A stretch of 64,000 nucleotides of DNA from Mycolicibacterium lutetiense (GTDB taxonomy: Bacteria; Actinomycetota; Actinomycetes; Mycobacteriales; Mycobacteriaceae): assembly GCF_017876775.1 (NCBI RefSeq), contig NZ_JAGIOP010000002.1, positions 372,001-436,000 of the forward strand, written 5' to 3'. The translations under genes were made by a program, and so were the position numbers. Positions 44,082-53,653 of this stretch are shown here, piece by piece. How positions within the stretch are numbered: position 1 is the first letter of the stretch; the number at the start of each line of letters is the position of its first letter. The notes under the pieces were generated by a model that was given only the letters and a program-made list of their open reading frames with translations, was not told where the DNA came from and made no database searches.

Positions 44082-45593
44082 TTAAGCCTGGTAATCCACA
44101 CTGGTCATCATGCCGGCCTCTTGGTGATAGGTGTTGTGACAGTGCATCATCCACACGCCGGGGTTGTCGGCGACGAACCGCACCTGCAGCTTTTGCATCG
44201 GCAACACGATGGCGGTGTCTTTGCGGGCGCCGGGGCGGCCGTCGGCGCCGACCACTTCGAAGGTGTGTCCGTGCAAGTGCATCGGGTGCCACATCATCGT
44301 GGCGTTGTTGAATGTCAACGTCACATGTTGACCCTCTCGGACCTGCAGCGGCCGGGTCTTTGCGAACGGCAATCCATTGATCGTCCAGTCGTAGCGCATC
44401 ATCGAGCCGGCCAGATCCGCCGACAAGTTCACCTCGGCGGGCGATGGCGGCAACACTGCCTCCTTGGTGGCGGCCAAGTCGCTGACTGTCGCGACGCGGC
44501 CCTGCAGCTCGCCCGGGGTGTAATCGGCGGCCGGGGTTGCCCCTGTCCCGGTGACCAGCAAGGCGCGCGCGGTGGCGTTCTTGCCCTCCGCCGCTGCTAC
44601 CAGTGGGAACACCCCGTCTCCGGCGGTGACGACCACGTCGTAGCGCTCCCCCATTCCCAGCAACACGGCGTCAGCGTCGACGGGCGTTACCGGGAATCCA
44701 TCGGTATGGGTGATGGTCAGCCGGTGTCCTGCGAGCGCCACTCGAAAGGCGGTATCAGACCCGGCGTTGATGAGCCGAATCCGCACCCGGTCCCCAGGCT
44801 TGGCACGAAACGTCGTGGGCGCCTGGGGGATACGCCCGTTGATCGCATAGTATGGGTAGCTCACGTCGCCGGCGTCCCCGCCGAGCAACGCACTGTTGCC
44901 CATACCGCCATCGCCCATGCCTTCCATCCCCGGCATACCGTTGTGGCCGCCCCCGCCGCGCAATCCGTCGTAGATCTGGGTTGGGGTCGGGCCCACCCCG
45001 TCAGTCCAGTCATCGAGCATCACCACCCACTCGGCGTCGTAGCGGCCAGGGTCGTTGGGGTCATCGACGATGACCGGAAAATACAGGCCGGTGTCGGCGT
45101 CCAGGCCGGTGTGCGGGTGGGCCCAATAGGTTCCCGGGTGCGGCACCGAGAACCGGTAGGTGAACTCACGGCCGGCGTCGATGTCGGGCGTGGCCGGCGA
45201 AGCGCCATCCATGTCGTTGCGCAACGCAACCCCATGCCAGTGCACCGAGGTGGAGTGATCCAGATGGTTGCGCACCGTCACCGCCACCTCATCGCCGACT
45301 GAGGCCCGCACGAGAGGCCCGGGTACAGAACCGTTGTAGGACAACGTGTCTACTGTGCGGCCGCCCAGATCAACGGGGCCGCGCTGAGCGGTCAAGGTGG
45401 TCGACACGGTGCGGCCGCTGTGGGGGCGGCGTGCTTCGGCGGCGGCGATCGCGCCCGACGAGGGGGAAGTGGAGGTCGGAGGTGTCGTACCAGTGTTGCG
45501 TTGACACCCCGTTATCGCGGTGGCACCCAACGCGACCGACGCCGCAAGGAACCCGCGGCGGCTGAACTGCGGTGTTCTGCCGGTATCAATCAT
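44082..45593 (-). CDS. mmcO: Multicopper oxidase MmcO
   Basis: A protein of 503 residues. A Tat signal SRRGFLAAS with lipobox at Cys30 (TAITGC) anchors it outside the membrane. Copper ligands are visible: HWHG (His118, His120), HPH (His159, His161), HPMHLHGH and a C-terminal HCHNTYHQEAGM. A Met/Gly-rich loop (GMPGMEGMGDGGMG) may take up Cu(I). M. tuberculosis MmcO (Rv0846c) oxidises Cu(I) and is copper-induced. The start overlaps the stop of a small membrane protein gene. Confidence 0.92.
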   Translation of the reverse strand: MIDTGRTPQFSRRGFLAASVALGATAITGCQRNTGTTPPTSTSPSSGAIAAAEARRPHSGRTVSTTLTAQRGPVDLGGRTVDTLSYNGSVPGPLVRASVGDEVAVTVRNHLDHSTSVHWHGVALRNDMDGASPATPDIDAGREFTYRFSVPHPGTYWAHPHTGLDADTGLYFPVIVDDPNDPGRYDAEWVVMLDDWTDGVGPTPTQIYDGLRGGGGHNGMPGMEGMGDGGMGNSALLGGDAGDVSYPYYAINGRIPQAPTTFRAKPGDRVRIRLINAGSDTAFRVALAGHRLTITHTDGFPVTPVDADAVLLGMGERYDVVVTAGDGVFPLVAAAEGKNATARALLVTGTGATPAADYTPGELQGRVATVSDLAATKEAVLPPSPAEVNLSADLAGSMMRYDWTINGLPFAKTRPLQVREGQHVTLTFNNATMMWHPMHLHGHTFEVVGADGRPGARKDTAIVLPMQKLQVRFVADNPGVWMMHCHNTYHQEAGMMTSVDYQA

Positions 45594-45858
45594 TGCCGGG
45601 GTTCTCCTGCTTCGTGTGATCGCTCGTTGCCGATGCGCGGTGGTGGACGCCGGCCCGCACGCGGGGACCCGGTGTCAACATTGCCGCAATCACCGGTGCC
45701 GGCCGAACCTCATGTCCGTCGCGGGAGCGGGGACTGAACAACGATGCCGCCGTCGCGATCGCGACAACCCAGCACACCACCAGCGCAGCGGTCAGCAGCA
45801 GCCAGACATCCCAGTCGGCCCCCGCGACGAACCCGCCCACCGTTGATCCCACAGACAT
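45586..45858 (-). CDS. Small single-helix membrane protein upstream of mmcO
   Basis: A protein of 90 residues: a transmembrane helix (about residues 15-38), then a basic, Pro/His-containing tail. ATG at 45858 follows AAGGAGG. Its stop overlaps the mmcO start, so it is part of the same operon and may assist MmcO. No family is recognised. Confidence 0.65.
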   Translation of the reverse strand: MSVGSTVGGFVAGADWDVWLLLTAALVVCWVVAIATAASLFSPRSRDGHEVRPAPVIAAMLTPGPRVRAGVHHRASATSDHTKQENPGND

Positions 45859-45983
45859 GTCGGCCTCCTTACCTGTTCCACCATGACCGCCGCACATCAT
45901 TGAATCGGTATGGGTCGTGTGAAGATTCGTTGAAGAAACTCACCGATCGTTTACGTCGCGCGATGCAGCCGCACCATTGACAC

Positions 45984-46727
45984 ATGACTGATGCGCCGCG
46001 GGCAGCGGCCGAGGGCTCGCAGTACCGGGCACTGGTCGTCGATGACGAGACGGCGCTGGCCGATGTGGTGGCCAGCTACCTCGTTCGGGAGCAGTTCAGC
46101 GCCCACATCGCTCATACCGGGCCTGATGCGCTTGAGCTGGCTCGCGCTGTAGATCCCGACGTGGTGATCCTCGATCTGGGGTTACCTGGGATGGACGGAT
46201 TGGAAGTGTGCCGCCAGATTCGCACCTTCTCTGATGCCTACGTGGTCATCCTGACCGCCCGAGACACCGAAATGGACACCATCCTCGGGCTTACGGTGGG
46301 CGCCGACGACTATGTCACGAAACCGTTCAGCCCGCGCGAATTGGTTGCCCGCATACGCGCCATGTTGCGCCGCCCGCGCATCGCCACCGATCCGGGGTCC
46401 GCCGGGGGTGCGGCGCTGCCGGCGCCCCTGCAGATCGGGGCGCTGCATATCGACGTTGCCGCCCGCCAGGTATCGCTGGCCGGGGCGCCGATCGCGTTGA
46501 CGCGGATGGAATTCGACATTCTGGCGGCGCTGGCTGTCCGTCCAGGAATCGTGTTGAGTCGACGCCAGCTGTTGGAGGTGGTGCACGACGGTCCATGGGT
46601 GGGCAACGATCACCTCGTCGACGTTCACATCGGGCACGTGCGGCGAAAGCTCGGCGAGGACCCGGCCGCGTCACGCTATGTCGTGACCGTCCGAGGGGTG
46701 GGCTACCGCATAGGGAACGGACAATGA
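45984..46727 (+). CDS. OmpR-family response regulator (system 1)
   Basis: A protein of 247 residues: receiver domain with the phosphoacceptor Asp64 (VILDLGLPGMDG), DYVTKPF, and a C-terminal OmpR/PhoB winged helix ending YVVTVRGVGYRIG. It overlaps the histidine kinase start (ATGA), so the two are translationally coupled. It is divergent from the mmcO operon with 125 bp between, hinting at control of mmcO. Confidence 0.9.
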   Translation: MTDAPRAAAEGSQYRALVVDDETALADVVASYLVREQFSAHIAHTGPDALELARAVDPDVVILDLGLPGMDGLEVCRQIRTFSDAYVVILTARDTEMDTILGLTVGADDYVTKPFSPRELVARIRAMLRRPRIATDPGSAGGAALPAPLQIGALHIDVAARQVSLAGAPIALTRMEFDILAALAVRPGIVLSRRQLLEVVHDGPWVGNDHLVDVHIGHVRRKLGEDPAASRYVVTVRGVGYRIGNGQ

Positions 46728-47845
46728 CACCGCGGCGGCAAGTGATCCCCGGTATTGGGATGCGGTTGCTGATCGCGCAATCGGCTGTGCTGCTCGCCGG
46801 GGCCGTCACCACCTGGTTGGTCGCTGCGGTGGTAGGGCCGCCATTGTTTCGCGAACACCTGCACCGAGCCGGTATCCCGCCGCGCTCAGCCGAACAACTG
46901 CACGCCGAAGAGGCCTACCAGTACGCGACCATGCTGTCGGTTGGTGGCGCCGTGGTCGTTTCGGCCGCGACGGCAATTCTGGTGACCTGGTATGTCAGCC
47001 GGCGGCTGCAACGCTCGGTCGCTGATGTCGCTGCTGCGGCCACCGCCGTTGCAGACGGCGATTACGGCGTCCGGGTGCCGCCCCCGGGTCTGGGCGCCGA
47101 CTTCAACTCATTGGCACCCGCTTTCAACCACATGGCCGCACAATTGCAAGCCGTCGACGCCAACCGGCGCCGACTGTTCAGCGACCTTGCCCACGAAATC
47201 CGCACCCCGGTATCGGTCCTGGACGCATACATCGAAGCAGTCGAAGACGGAGTGCGATCGTTGACCACCGACACCACCGCGATGCTGCGAGACCAAACCC
47301 GAAGACTCGTCCGGTTCTCCGCAGACGTCGCCGCACTCGCCCAGGCAGAAGAAGGCGCCTCATCGATGTCGATGGCCCAAATGGACATCTCCGATGTCAT
47401 TCTCACCACCATCGCAGCGATCAGCTCCCGTTACCGCGCCAAAAAGGTGCAGCTGCACACAGCGCTGCCTCCGTCGTTTCCACCGCTGCACGGCGACGGG
47501 CAACGACTGGCCCAAGTGCTCACCAACCTGCTAGACAACGCGCTGCGCCATACACCCGCGCACGGCCTGGTCACCGTCAGCGCCGAACACCGAGCCGCAA
47601 GCATTGTGGTACGGGTCACCGACACCGGTGACGGTATCTCTCCCGAGCACCTCCCCCACGTCTTCGACCGCCTCTACCGCGCTGATCCGGCACGCACCCG
47701 CGAGCCCGGCGGCTCGGGGTTGGGCCTGTCTATCGCCAAGGCGATCATCGAGGCCCACAGCGGCAGCATCAGTGTTGAAAGCCCCAGCACCACAGGACAA
47801 ACCACCTTCACCGTCGAGTTGCCGACAACGGCGACATCGAACTGA
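46724..47845 (+). CDS. Sensor histidine kinase (system 1)
   Basis: A protein of 373 residues: two helices flank a short external loop (about residues 35-72), then HAMP, dimerisation domain with His157 in DLAHEIRTP, and the ATPase domain with LLDNALRH, TDTGDGIS and GSGLGLSI. The short sensor loop suggests detection in the membrane or at its face. It ends 28 bp from cysK2 copy 3, which converges with it. Confidence 0.88.
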   Translation: MTPRRQVIPGIGMRLLIAQSAVLLAGAVTTWLVAAVVGPPLFREHLHRAGIPPRSAEQLHAEEAYQYATMLSVGGAVVVSAATAILVTWYVSRRLQRSVADVAAAATAVADGDYGVRVPPPGLGADFNSLAPAFNHMAAQLQAVDANRRRLFSDLAHEIRTPVSVLDAYIEAVEDGVRSLTTDTTAMLRDQTRRLVRFSADVAALAQAEEGASSMSMAQMDISDVILTTIAAISSRYRAKKVQLHTALPPSFPPLHGDGQRLAQVLTNLLDNALRHTPAHGLVTVSAEHRAASIVVRVTDTGDGISPEHLPHVFDRLYRADPARTREPGGSGLGLSIAKAIIEAHSGSISVESPSTTGQTTFTVELPTTATSN

Positions 47846-47873
47846 TAGCGGCATCCGGAGGCCACATGAGGTG

Positions 47874-48980
47874 TCAGTGCAATGCGGGCGCGGGCTGGGA
47901 CACGTTGTGGCACCGCGTCCACCTCGTCACCACCCGTTCGGCAGGATGGTCGATCACCGCGGGTTGCCGCGGCGGTTGGTCGATGAGCAGTTCGTGCTCG
48001 AGGCAGTAGACGTCGTTGTAGACGGTGTCGAAGTAGCGTTGAGGTCCGTCGGGAAAGACCGCGGCAATGGTCACGTCCGCATCGGCGGTGCGCGCGACCC
48101 AGTCAGCGACCAATGCGACTGCCCCGACGCTCCACCCGCCACTGACGAAATGGCGGCTGGCCAGGTAGCGACAGGACCACACCGCCTCGGCCGGCGCAAC
48201 CCAGTGCACCTCGTTGAACGCCTCATACGCGACATTGCGGGGAAAGATGCTCGACCCCAGCCCGCGCATCAGACGGGTGGTCGCCGGCTGGCCGAAGATG
48301 GTCGATCCGACGCTGTCCACGCCGATCAACCGCAGATCCGGATTGAATTGCCGCAGAGTGCGGGCCACTCCGGCCGAATGCCCACCGGTGCCCACTGAGC
48401 ACACCAGAACATCGATCGGGCCGAGCTCAGCGTGCAGTTCCATCGCCAGGGTCCGGTACCCGTCGACGTTGTCGGGATTGTTGTATTGGTCGGGATACCA
48501 ACCGCCGGGTTCGGCATCGAGAATCTGTGCTGCCCGCTGCTTGCGGGCCTGTTGCCAGCCGCCGCGGGGATCCGGCCGTGCGACAAGGTCGATGCTGGCC
48601 CCATATGCCGACAGCATCCGCCGAACAATCGGCTCCATCCCGGGATCTGTCACCAAGGTCACCGGATGCCCATACACCATGCCCGCCAGCGCAAGACCCA
48701 AACCTAATGTGCCGCTGGTTGATTCAACAATACGTGCACCCGGTTCCAAGTCACCGCGCACTCGGGCGCATTCGACCATGTGCATAGCGGGCCGGTCTTT
48801 CATTCCGCCGGGGTTGAACCCTTCTAGCTTGGCCCAGTATCCGCGATCGCCGTGGGCCAATCGTGCCGGCACCCGCAACAGTGGTGTGTCGCCCACCATC
48901 GCCGCGGGGCGCTCGCAGCGTCGAAGAAGCCGTGGATGCAAGGCGTGGCTGCCCGGAGGGGCGCTCAGAACATGGTTCAT
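47874..48980 (-). CDS. cysK2: PLP-dependent CysK2-like synthase (copy 3)
   Basis: A protein of 368 residues aligning with copies 1 and 2: Lys61 in [31 protein letters not shown] and VFPDGPQRY. It stands without an lpqS or MFS partner; the downstream neighbour on the other side is the small secreted gene paralogue 3, split by the transposon. It converges with the histidine kinase gene. Confidence 0.88.
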   Translation of the reverse strand: MNHVLSAPPGSHALHPRLLRRCERPAAMVGDTPLLRVPARLAHGDRGYWAKLEGFNPGGMKDRPAMHMVECARVRGDLEPGARIVESTSGTLGLGLALAGMVYGHPVTLVTDPGMEPIVRRMLSAYGASIDLVARPDPRGGWQQARKQRAAQILDAEPGGWYPDQYNNPDNVDGYRTLAMELHAELGPIDVLVCSVGTGGHSAGVARTLRQFNPDLRLIGVDSVGSTIFGQPATTRLMRGLGSSIFPRNVAYEAFNEVHWVAPAEAVWSCRYLASRHFVSGGWSVGAVALVADWVARTADADVTIAAVFPDGPQRYFDTVYNDVYCLEHELLIDQPPRQPAVIDHPAERVVTRWTRCHNVSQPAPALH

Positions 48981-49132
48981 CGAGTGCCTTTCTCACCGTC
49001 GTAGGGGTCCGGCACCGGAATGGAATCGCCGCCCACGACGGCGTGGTCGGCTGAGGGTAGCAGGACTGCCTGAGATCCACGCCCGGAGGTAACCTCCTGA
49101 AACGCGTAACCTAGCAATGCAGTTGGGTCGCG

Positions 49133-49429
49133 TCAGCGCTTGCACGCCAGGTCGACAAACACTGTCGGTGCCGCGATAGGCTGCGTGCGTACTCCGGTCC
49201 GGATCGGCACATTCTGTGAGGCTTTGCGGCCGGGTCGCACCGCGTTGACGGTGCACTTGTTGAGCGGTCCGTCGCCGACTCTGCTGACCAAAACGTGGAA
49301 TCCTTGTGCTTGCAGCATCCCGATCGTTGACTGGGCATCAGAAGATCCCGTCGGTGCGGCCACAGCCGAACTCGCCAACGCGATCGGCGCCGCGCCTGCC
49401 GCTACCGCGATCGCAAGGCCTGCTAATGC
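49133..49429 (-). pseudogene. Small secreted two-Cys protein (paralogue 3), 3' part; 5' part at 57830-57858
   Basis: The mature region reads STIGMLQAQGFHVLVSRVGDGPLNKCTVNAVRPGR and ends VFVDLACKR, matching paralogues 1 and 2. Its signal peptide is interrupted by the ISL3 composite transposon after the codons for MSFTLRSALA. Joining the two halves across the shared 8-bp duplication restores a full signal peptide (ALAGLAIAVAAGAAPIALA). As it stands the gene is inactive. Confidence 0.82.
49422..49429. repeat. Target-site duplication, left copy
   Basis: GCTAATGC immediately before the left ISL3 copy; the same 8 bp follow the right copy at 57830-57837. Confidence 0.85.
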
Positions 49430-50886
49430 GGCTCTTCCGACTTGATGGGGGTCTGGTGTGACCGATTGGGTTCGTGTCGGTGACTGATTGAGGGCTCGCG
49501 CCCTTGTCAACTGGGTGTTCTCTACGCATCCAGAGCAAAGGCGCGAGCATGTCTGACAATAGTGGTTCCCTGCTGCTTGGACTCGACGGCATCACCGTGG
49601 AGTCCGTGCAAGTCGATGACGGCGATGTCCGCATCGTTGAGGTGGGCACAGCGCTCGAGTGGGTCGGGATCTGCCCGGACTGCCGAACCAGATCGTCGCG
49701 GTCGAGGGGTTGGGTCACGACTCGGCCCCGGGACATCAAGATCGGTGCGGACCGGCCGCTGATCATGTGGCGAAAGCGGAAATGGTTGTGCACCAACACC
49801 TCCTGCGAACGCAGGTCATTCACTGAGTCGACGCCGTCGATCCCGCCGCGGGCTCGGGTGACGGTGCGAGCCAAGGCGGAGATGGCCCTGGCGGTCCTCG
49901 ACGACGACCGCTCGGTCAAGGCCGTCGCCGCCGCGTATGGCTGTAGCTGGAACACCTGCCATGACGCGGTGATCGCCACCGCGGATCCGGTCCTGGCCGG
50001 TGAACCGCCCCCGGTGCGGGTGCTGGGCATCGATGAGACCCGCCGCGGGAAGGCCAAGTGGGAGACCTGCCCGGAGACCGGGGCCCGGGCGTGGGTGGAC
50101 CGCTGGGACAGCGGCCTGGTCGACATCACCGGCGCCGGCGGGTTGCTGGTCCAGGTCAACGGGCGTGCCGCGCGGCCGGTGACCGACTGGCTGACCCAGC
50201 GCGAGCAGGCGTGGAGGGACGGGATCGAGTTCGTCGCGATCGACATGTCGGGGGCCTACGCCAAGGCCGCCCGCGAGGCGTTGCCGCACGCGAAGCTGAT
50301 CGTGGATCGCTTTCATCTCGTGAAGAAGGCCAACGAGATGGTCGATCGGGTTCGCCGCCGCGTCACCCAGACCTACCGCGGACGCCGCGGGCACAAGAGC
50401 GATCCGGAGTGGATCAACCGCCGCCGGCTGCTGCGCGCCGCCGAACGGCTGACCGACGATCAACGCCACACGCTGTTCGAGAAACTGACCTGCGCAGACC
50501 CCAACGGGGACATCGCGGCGGCCTGGATCGCCAAGGAACTGCTGCGAGATGTGCTGGCCTGCACCGACCGTGGCGGTCTGCGCTACGAGATCGGCGACGC
50601 GCTGTACCGGTTCTACACGTTCTGCGCGGCGTGCTCGGTACCCGAGATCGTCAAGCTCGCCGAAACCATCTCCGCGTGGCAGGAACCGATGATCCTGGCC
50701 ATCACCACCGGGCTGTCCAACGCCCGCAGCGAGGGCTACAACAGAATCGTCAAACACGTCGGCCGAATCGCGTTCGGATTCAGAACACCGGACAACCAAC
50801 GCCGCCGCGTACGGTGGGCCTGCACCCGCCAATCACGGCGAGCGCCATCCAGAACCAGGCTCCGCCCCTGCTAAGTCGGAAGAGCC
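49430..50886 (+). mobile_element. ISL3-family insertion sequence, left copy
   Basis: 1457 bp with terminal repeats GGCTCTTCCGACTT and AAGTCGGAAGAGCC. It carries one transposase gene and is apparently identical to the right copy at 56373-57829. Confidence 0.88.
49549..50874 (+). CDS. ISL3-family transposase (left copy)
   Basis: A protein of 441 residues with an N-terminal zinc-ribbon-like region (CPDCRTRSSRSRG, CTNTSCERR) and the ISL3 DDE domain: LGIDETRRGK, VAIDMSGAYAKAAREALPHAKLIVDRFH and the C-terminal NARSEGYNRIVKHVGRIAFGF. ATG at 49549 is the first start inside the element. Identical to the right copy, so recombination between them is possible. Confidence 0.9.
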   Translation: MSDNSGSLLLGLDGITVESVQVDDGDVRIVEVGTALEWVGICPDCRTRSSRSRGWVTTRPRDIKIGADRPLIMWRKRKWLCTNTSCERRSFTESTPSIPPRARVTVRAKAEMALAVLDDDRSVKAVAAAYGCSWNTCHDAVIATADPVLAGEPPPVRVLGIDETRRGKAKWETCPETGARAWVDRWDSGLVDITGAGGLLVQVNGRAARPVTDWLTQREQAWRDGIEFVAIDMSGAYAKAAREALPHAKLIVDRFHLVKKANEMVDRVRRRVTQTYRGRRGHKSDPEWINRRRLLRAAERLTDDQRHTLFEKLTCADPNGDIAAAWIAKELLRDVLACTDRGGLRYEIGDALYRFYTFCAACSVPEIVKLAETISAWQEPMILAITTGLSNARSEGYNRIVKHVGRIAFGFRTPDNQRRRVRWACTRQSRRAPSRTRLRPC

Positions 50887-50888
50887 GC

Positions 50889-51344
50889 ATTGACCCCGAC
50901 AATCCAAGCGAACGCTGCCGGATCAAAGACGGCACGAAAAACGGCGAGCAACGCAGCGTGACGATTCCGCCTCATATCCGCGACGACGTGAAAGCGCATC
51001 TGAGCCGCTACGTCGGCAAGAGTCCCGATGCACTGCTATTCATTCCGGCGCGTGGTGGCTGCCATCTTGATGACCGGGTGTTTAACAAAGACGTTCTGAG
51101 CAAGCCTGCCAAAGATGTTGGCAAAGACGACATTTCGGTTCACGATTTGCGCCACTTCGCGGGAACGAAAAACGCTGCTGTGTCGTCGCTGGCTGAGAAC
51201 ATGGCACGGCTCGGACATAAGACGGTCGGCGCGGCGCTGCGTTATCAGCACAGCCAGGACGGACGTGATGCCATCGTGGCCGCGAATCTGAGTGCCAACG
51301 CGCTGGCTGAGCTGACCAATACTGCGCAGGCCGAAAATGCTTGA
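50889..51344 (+). pseudogene. Tyrosine integrase, C-terminal fragment
   Basis: The frame begins abruptly at the IS end and contains RSVTIPPHIRDDVKAHL, HDLRHFAGT (HxxR), RLGHKTVGAALRYQH (H and the catalytic Tyr). The N-terminal half of the integrase is missing. It may be the relic of an element that entered with the transposon. Confidence 0.7.
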
Positions 51345-51846
51345 TGAGAGCGTGCCGGTATGGACGCGTGAAGGGTTGACGGCATACGGCTTTGAGGGAT
51401 TCGTACCCTTCGCTGCGCTTCCGACCGCTGGCGTGCCGCAAGACAAGCCCGGTGTCTACTGCGTGATTCGTCCAAGCACCGATGAGCCAATTTTTCGCCC
51501 TATCAGTCCCGCTGGACACTTCAAAGGCAAGGACCAAACCGTCCCACTCGCAGACCTGAACAAACAATGGGTGCAGGGTGCAACGGTGGTCTACATCGGC
51601 AAGGCATGTCTCGGCGGCAAAGAGGACCGAAGTCTGTGGAAACGGCTCGATGAATTCAGAAGGTTCGGCCACGGCGAGCGGATAGGACACTCGGGCGGAA
51701 AACGCATCTGGCAGCTAGCAGACAGCGCAAGTCTGTTGGTCGGTTGGAAAGAGACCGCCGACGACGAAGCGGAACGAACCGAGCGCCGACTAATTGAGGC
51801 GTTCCGGCGTCACTACGGGCGTTTGCCCTTCGCCAACATGAAGTGA
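51337..51846 (+). CDS. GIY-YIG-like nuclease-superfamily protein
   Basis: A protein of 169 residues. GVYCVIRP and VVYIGKACLGGKEDRSLWKRL give the GIY...YIG pair, followed by a helix with Arg residues and a final ERTERRLIEAFRRHYGRLPFANMK with a conserved Glu and Asn. It overlaps the integrase fragment stop. Such small proteins occur beside integrases in mobile elements, but their targets are unknown. I see no DNA-binding domain. Confidence 0.6.
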   Translation: MLDESVPVWTREGLTAYGFEGFVPFAALPTAGVPQDKPGVYCVIRPSTDEPIFRPISPAGHFKGKDQTVPLADLNKQWVQGATVVYIGKACLGGKEDRSLWKRLDEFRRFGHGERIGHSGGKRIWQLADSASLLVGWKETADDEAERTERRLIEAFRRHYGRLPFANMK

Positions 51847-52312
51847 CTCGACCCACGACGACCACCCTAATAGCTGGCTAATAGTTAGAGACGCGCCGCG
51901 CTGGTGTGTTTGTGCAGGTAATCGGCCTAATGCCCGCAGGTTTCGTACCTGCGGATGCATGCCGGAGTAGCACGCGCAACGAGCAATCACGCTGTGACAC
52001 AGCGGGTTTCACTTCTCACCAGGTTCGGGCAGCTCATCGCCGAATCGCAGCGTGTTTCGTCTGGAATCTCTCGCTTGATTCGGGCCGCTGAGTCAACGCT
52101 GAAACGCCGAGACTGGCGAGCCGGTGTCATTTGTTGGGCCACGCGTCGATGACAGCGCAGCGGCGATCTGGGCGCGTACTCCCGCCAGTGTGGCGACGAC
52201 GACAGCCCCGGGCACTTCCGCTTTGTGCCGCAGGCCGGTTTTTTCTGAGGCACAGCGCCCCCGGCGTGGCATTACAGGCCAGAGTGTCCCACCAAATCAC
52301 GAAAGCGCGAGG
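51847..52312. other. Intergenic, no supported gene
   Basis: Only short shadow frames; no repeat or hairpin stands out. Confidence 0.4.
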
Positions 52313-52534
52313 TTAGCGACCGGGGAGGCCGAGCCACGGAAACACCGGCCGGTTGGCGGGCGGCGCCACTGTGCCCGGCCGCGACCTGATCGACACATGG
52401 CCGTCGCTTGAGCAGGTGGTGGTGGTGACGTCGTGGCTCTGGCAGGTCGGTCGGGCGTCGACGGCAGGAGCCGAAACGAGCGCCGCTACCGTCAAACTCG
52501 CCACGAGCAGTGCTGACTTTCCTGGAGTTGTCAT
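52313..52534 (-). CDS. Small secreted protein with two Cys
   Basis: A protein of 73 residues with a signal peptide ending VDA (about residue 27), then TCQSHDVTTTTCSSDGHVSIRSRPG, a pattern common among small mycobacterial secreted proteins of unknown function. ATG at 52534 follows GGGCGAGGG. It is carried inside the composite transposon. Confidence 0.65.
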   Translation of the reverse strand: MTTPGKSALLVASLTVAALVSAPAVDARPTCQSHDVTTTTCSSDGHVSIRSRPGTVAPPANRPVFPWLGLPGR

Positions 52535-52611
52535 TTGTCCCTCGCCCTTCAAGCGGCTGCGCCGATTAACACAATGGTCATGCGCTGCATGCGCTGCGAT
52601 TCGCTCACGCA

Positions 52612-53043
52612 TCAGGGGCAGTCCGATATGACAACGCCGGCGTGCGGACCATGGGGCGTGTTGTTTTCCGCCGCTCGCCGGAGCGCATCCTGACGGGCAG
52701 CCTCGACAGTCACCCCGACACCGCCGGCCACATGATCGTTGTAGTCGTCAGCAACGGACACGATACAGAGATTGTCGTTGGTTACCGCGTCGCTGCTGCA
52801 GTCTTGACCACCGTCGGCCTGGCATGCCGCGATCACGGCCGCCGCAGCCTCCTCTGCGGTGTCGCCGGTTGCCCGATAACCCACCAGGGCTCCCTGGAAT
52901 GTACCGGTACCGACCGCCGCGTACATGCCCTCGCGGTCCTCGACAGCGCCGCCTGGTCCACCCGCCCAAGCGGTGCTTGTCGAGATCCCTGCGGCGATGA
53001 CGCCCGCAGCCGCGAGCGCCGAAATCATACGGGTACTGGCCAT
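52612..53043 (-). CDS. DUF4189 secreted protein
   Basis: A protein of 143 residues: signal peptide ending AWAG, then a DUF4189 domain with YAAVGTGTFQGALVGYRATGDTAEEAAAAVIAAC and further Cys (DCSS, NLCIV, DCP). Mycobacterial members are secreted and of unknown function. GAGAGG precedes the ATG at 53043. It is carried within the transposon. Confidence 0.82.
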   Translation of the reverse strand: MASTRMISALAAAGVIAAGISTSTAWAGGPGGAVEDREGMYAAVGTGTFQGALVGYRATGDTAEEAAAAVIAACQADGGQDCSSDAVTNDNLCIVSVADDYNDHVAGGVGVTVEAARQDALRRAAENNTPHGPHAGVVISDCP

Positions 53044-53501
53044 GCCGGTCCTCTCATCAAAGCTATCTGGGGTTGTCGCCCGCCACGGTTTTGGTCCACG
53101 ACGCTGAAGGGAATGTCCTGAGGTCGAGCAGGATAGCACGGCCCAGTCGACGGACAAGTGCGGCATACCCCGACCGTCTACGGCTAAACCCCGTAGACGA
53201 GTCCCGGATTTCGCCGATAGGCGCGACGGCGCCCCCGGCGTGGCGGGATCCACCCAATGCGATACGGACGGGATGCGGCACACCCGAGACGGTGGCACAC
53301 CCGAGACGGTGCGGAACGTGCAGATCGCCGCTCAGCGGACGCGAGAGGCACCAGCAAGCGACCGCTCTAGCGTTGACCATGGGTTCGCGCGTCCAAGGGT
53401 CATTTTCAACCCGCCAGGGGGTCAGGTTCGGCAGCGCAATTCAGACCAGGGGGTCAGGTTCGGCAGCGCAATTCAGAGTCGTGCGTGTGCGGCCTGTCGT
53501 C
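53044..53501. other. Intergenic, contains tandem repeat
   Basis: No gene is supported. Holds two tandem identical 32-bp units at 53414-53477, just left of the IS21 element. Confidence 0.5.
53414..53477. repeat. Two tandem 32-bp units
   Basis: Identical copies at 53414-53445 and 53446-53477, each beginning CCAGGGGGTCAGG and ending CAATTCAGA. They lie 24 bp before the IS21 left end and may be part of an older IS terminus. Confidence 0.7.
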
Positions 53502-53653
53502 TGCCAGGAGGATGGGACCAGTGTGAGCTGATTTTGACAGGGTGATGGGACCACCTGGATTGCCAGTTATGGGACCACCGGCGCGTCGCGTCGGTGGTCT
53601 CTTCATCTGTTCGTTTGATCGCCGTGACGGTCCAAGTCACGGAGGCGGCGGGC

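Noticed and set aside
44121..45302. 393-codon plus-strand frame opposite mmcO
   Set aside because: Antisense of the copper oxidase; no family features.
49816..50832. 338-codon minus-strand frame inside the ISL3 copies (also 56759-57775)
   Set aside because: Antisense shadow of the transposase; appears identically in both IS copies and has no domain signal.
50058..51344. Long plus-strand frame joining the ISL3 copy to the integrase fragment
   Set aside because: Its first part is an out-of-frame shadow of the transposase; only the part after the IS end is integrase.
53414..53477. Tandem repeat considered as a CRISPR array
   Set aside because: Only two abutting units with no spacers; no cas genes anywhere in the window.
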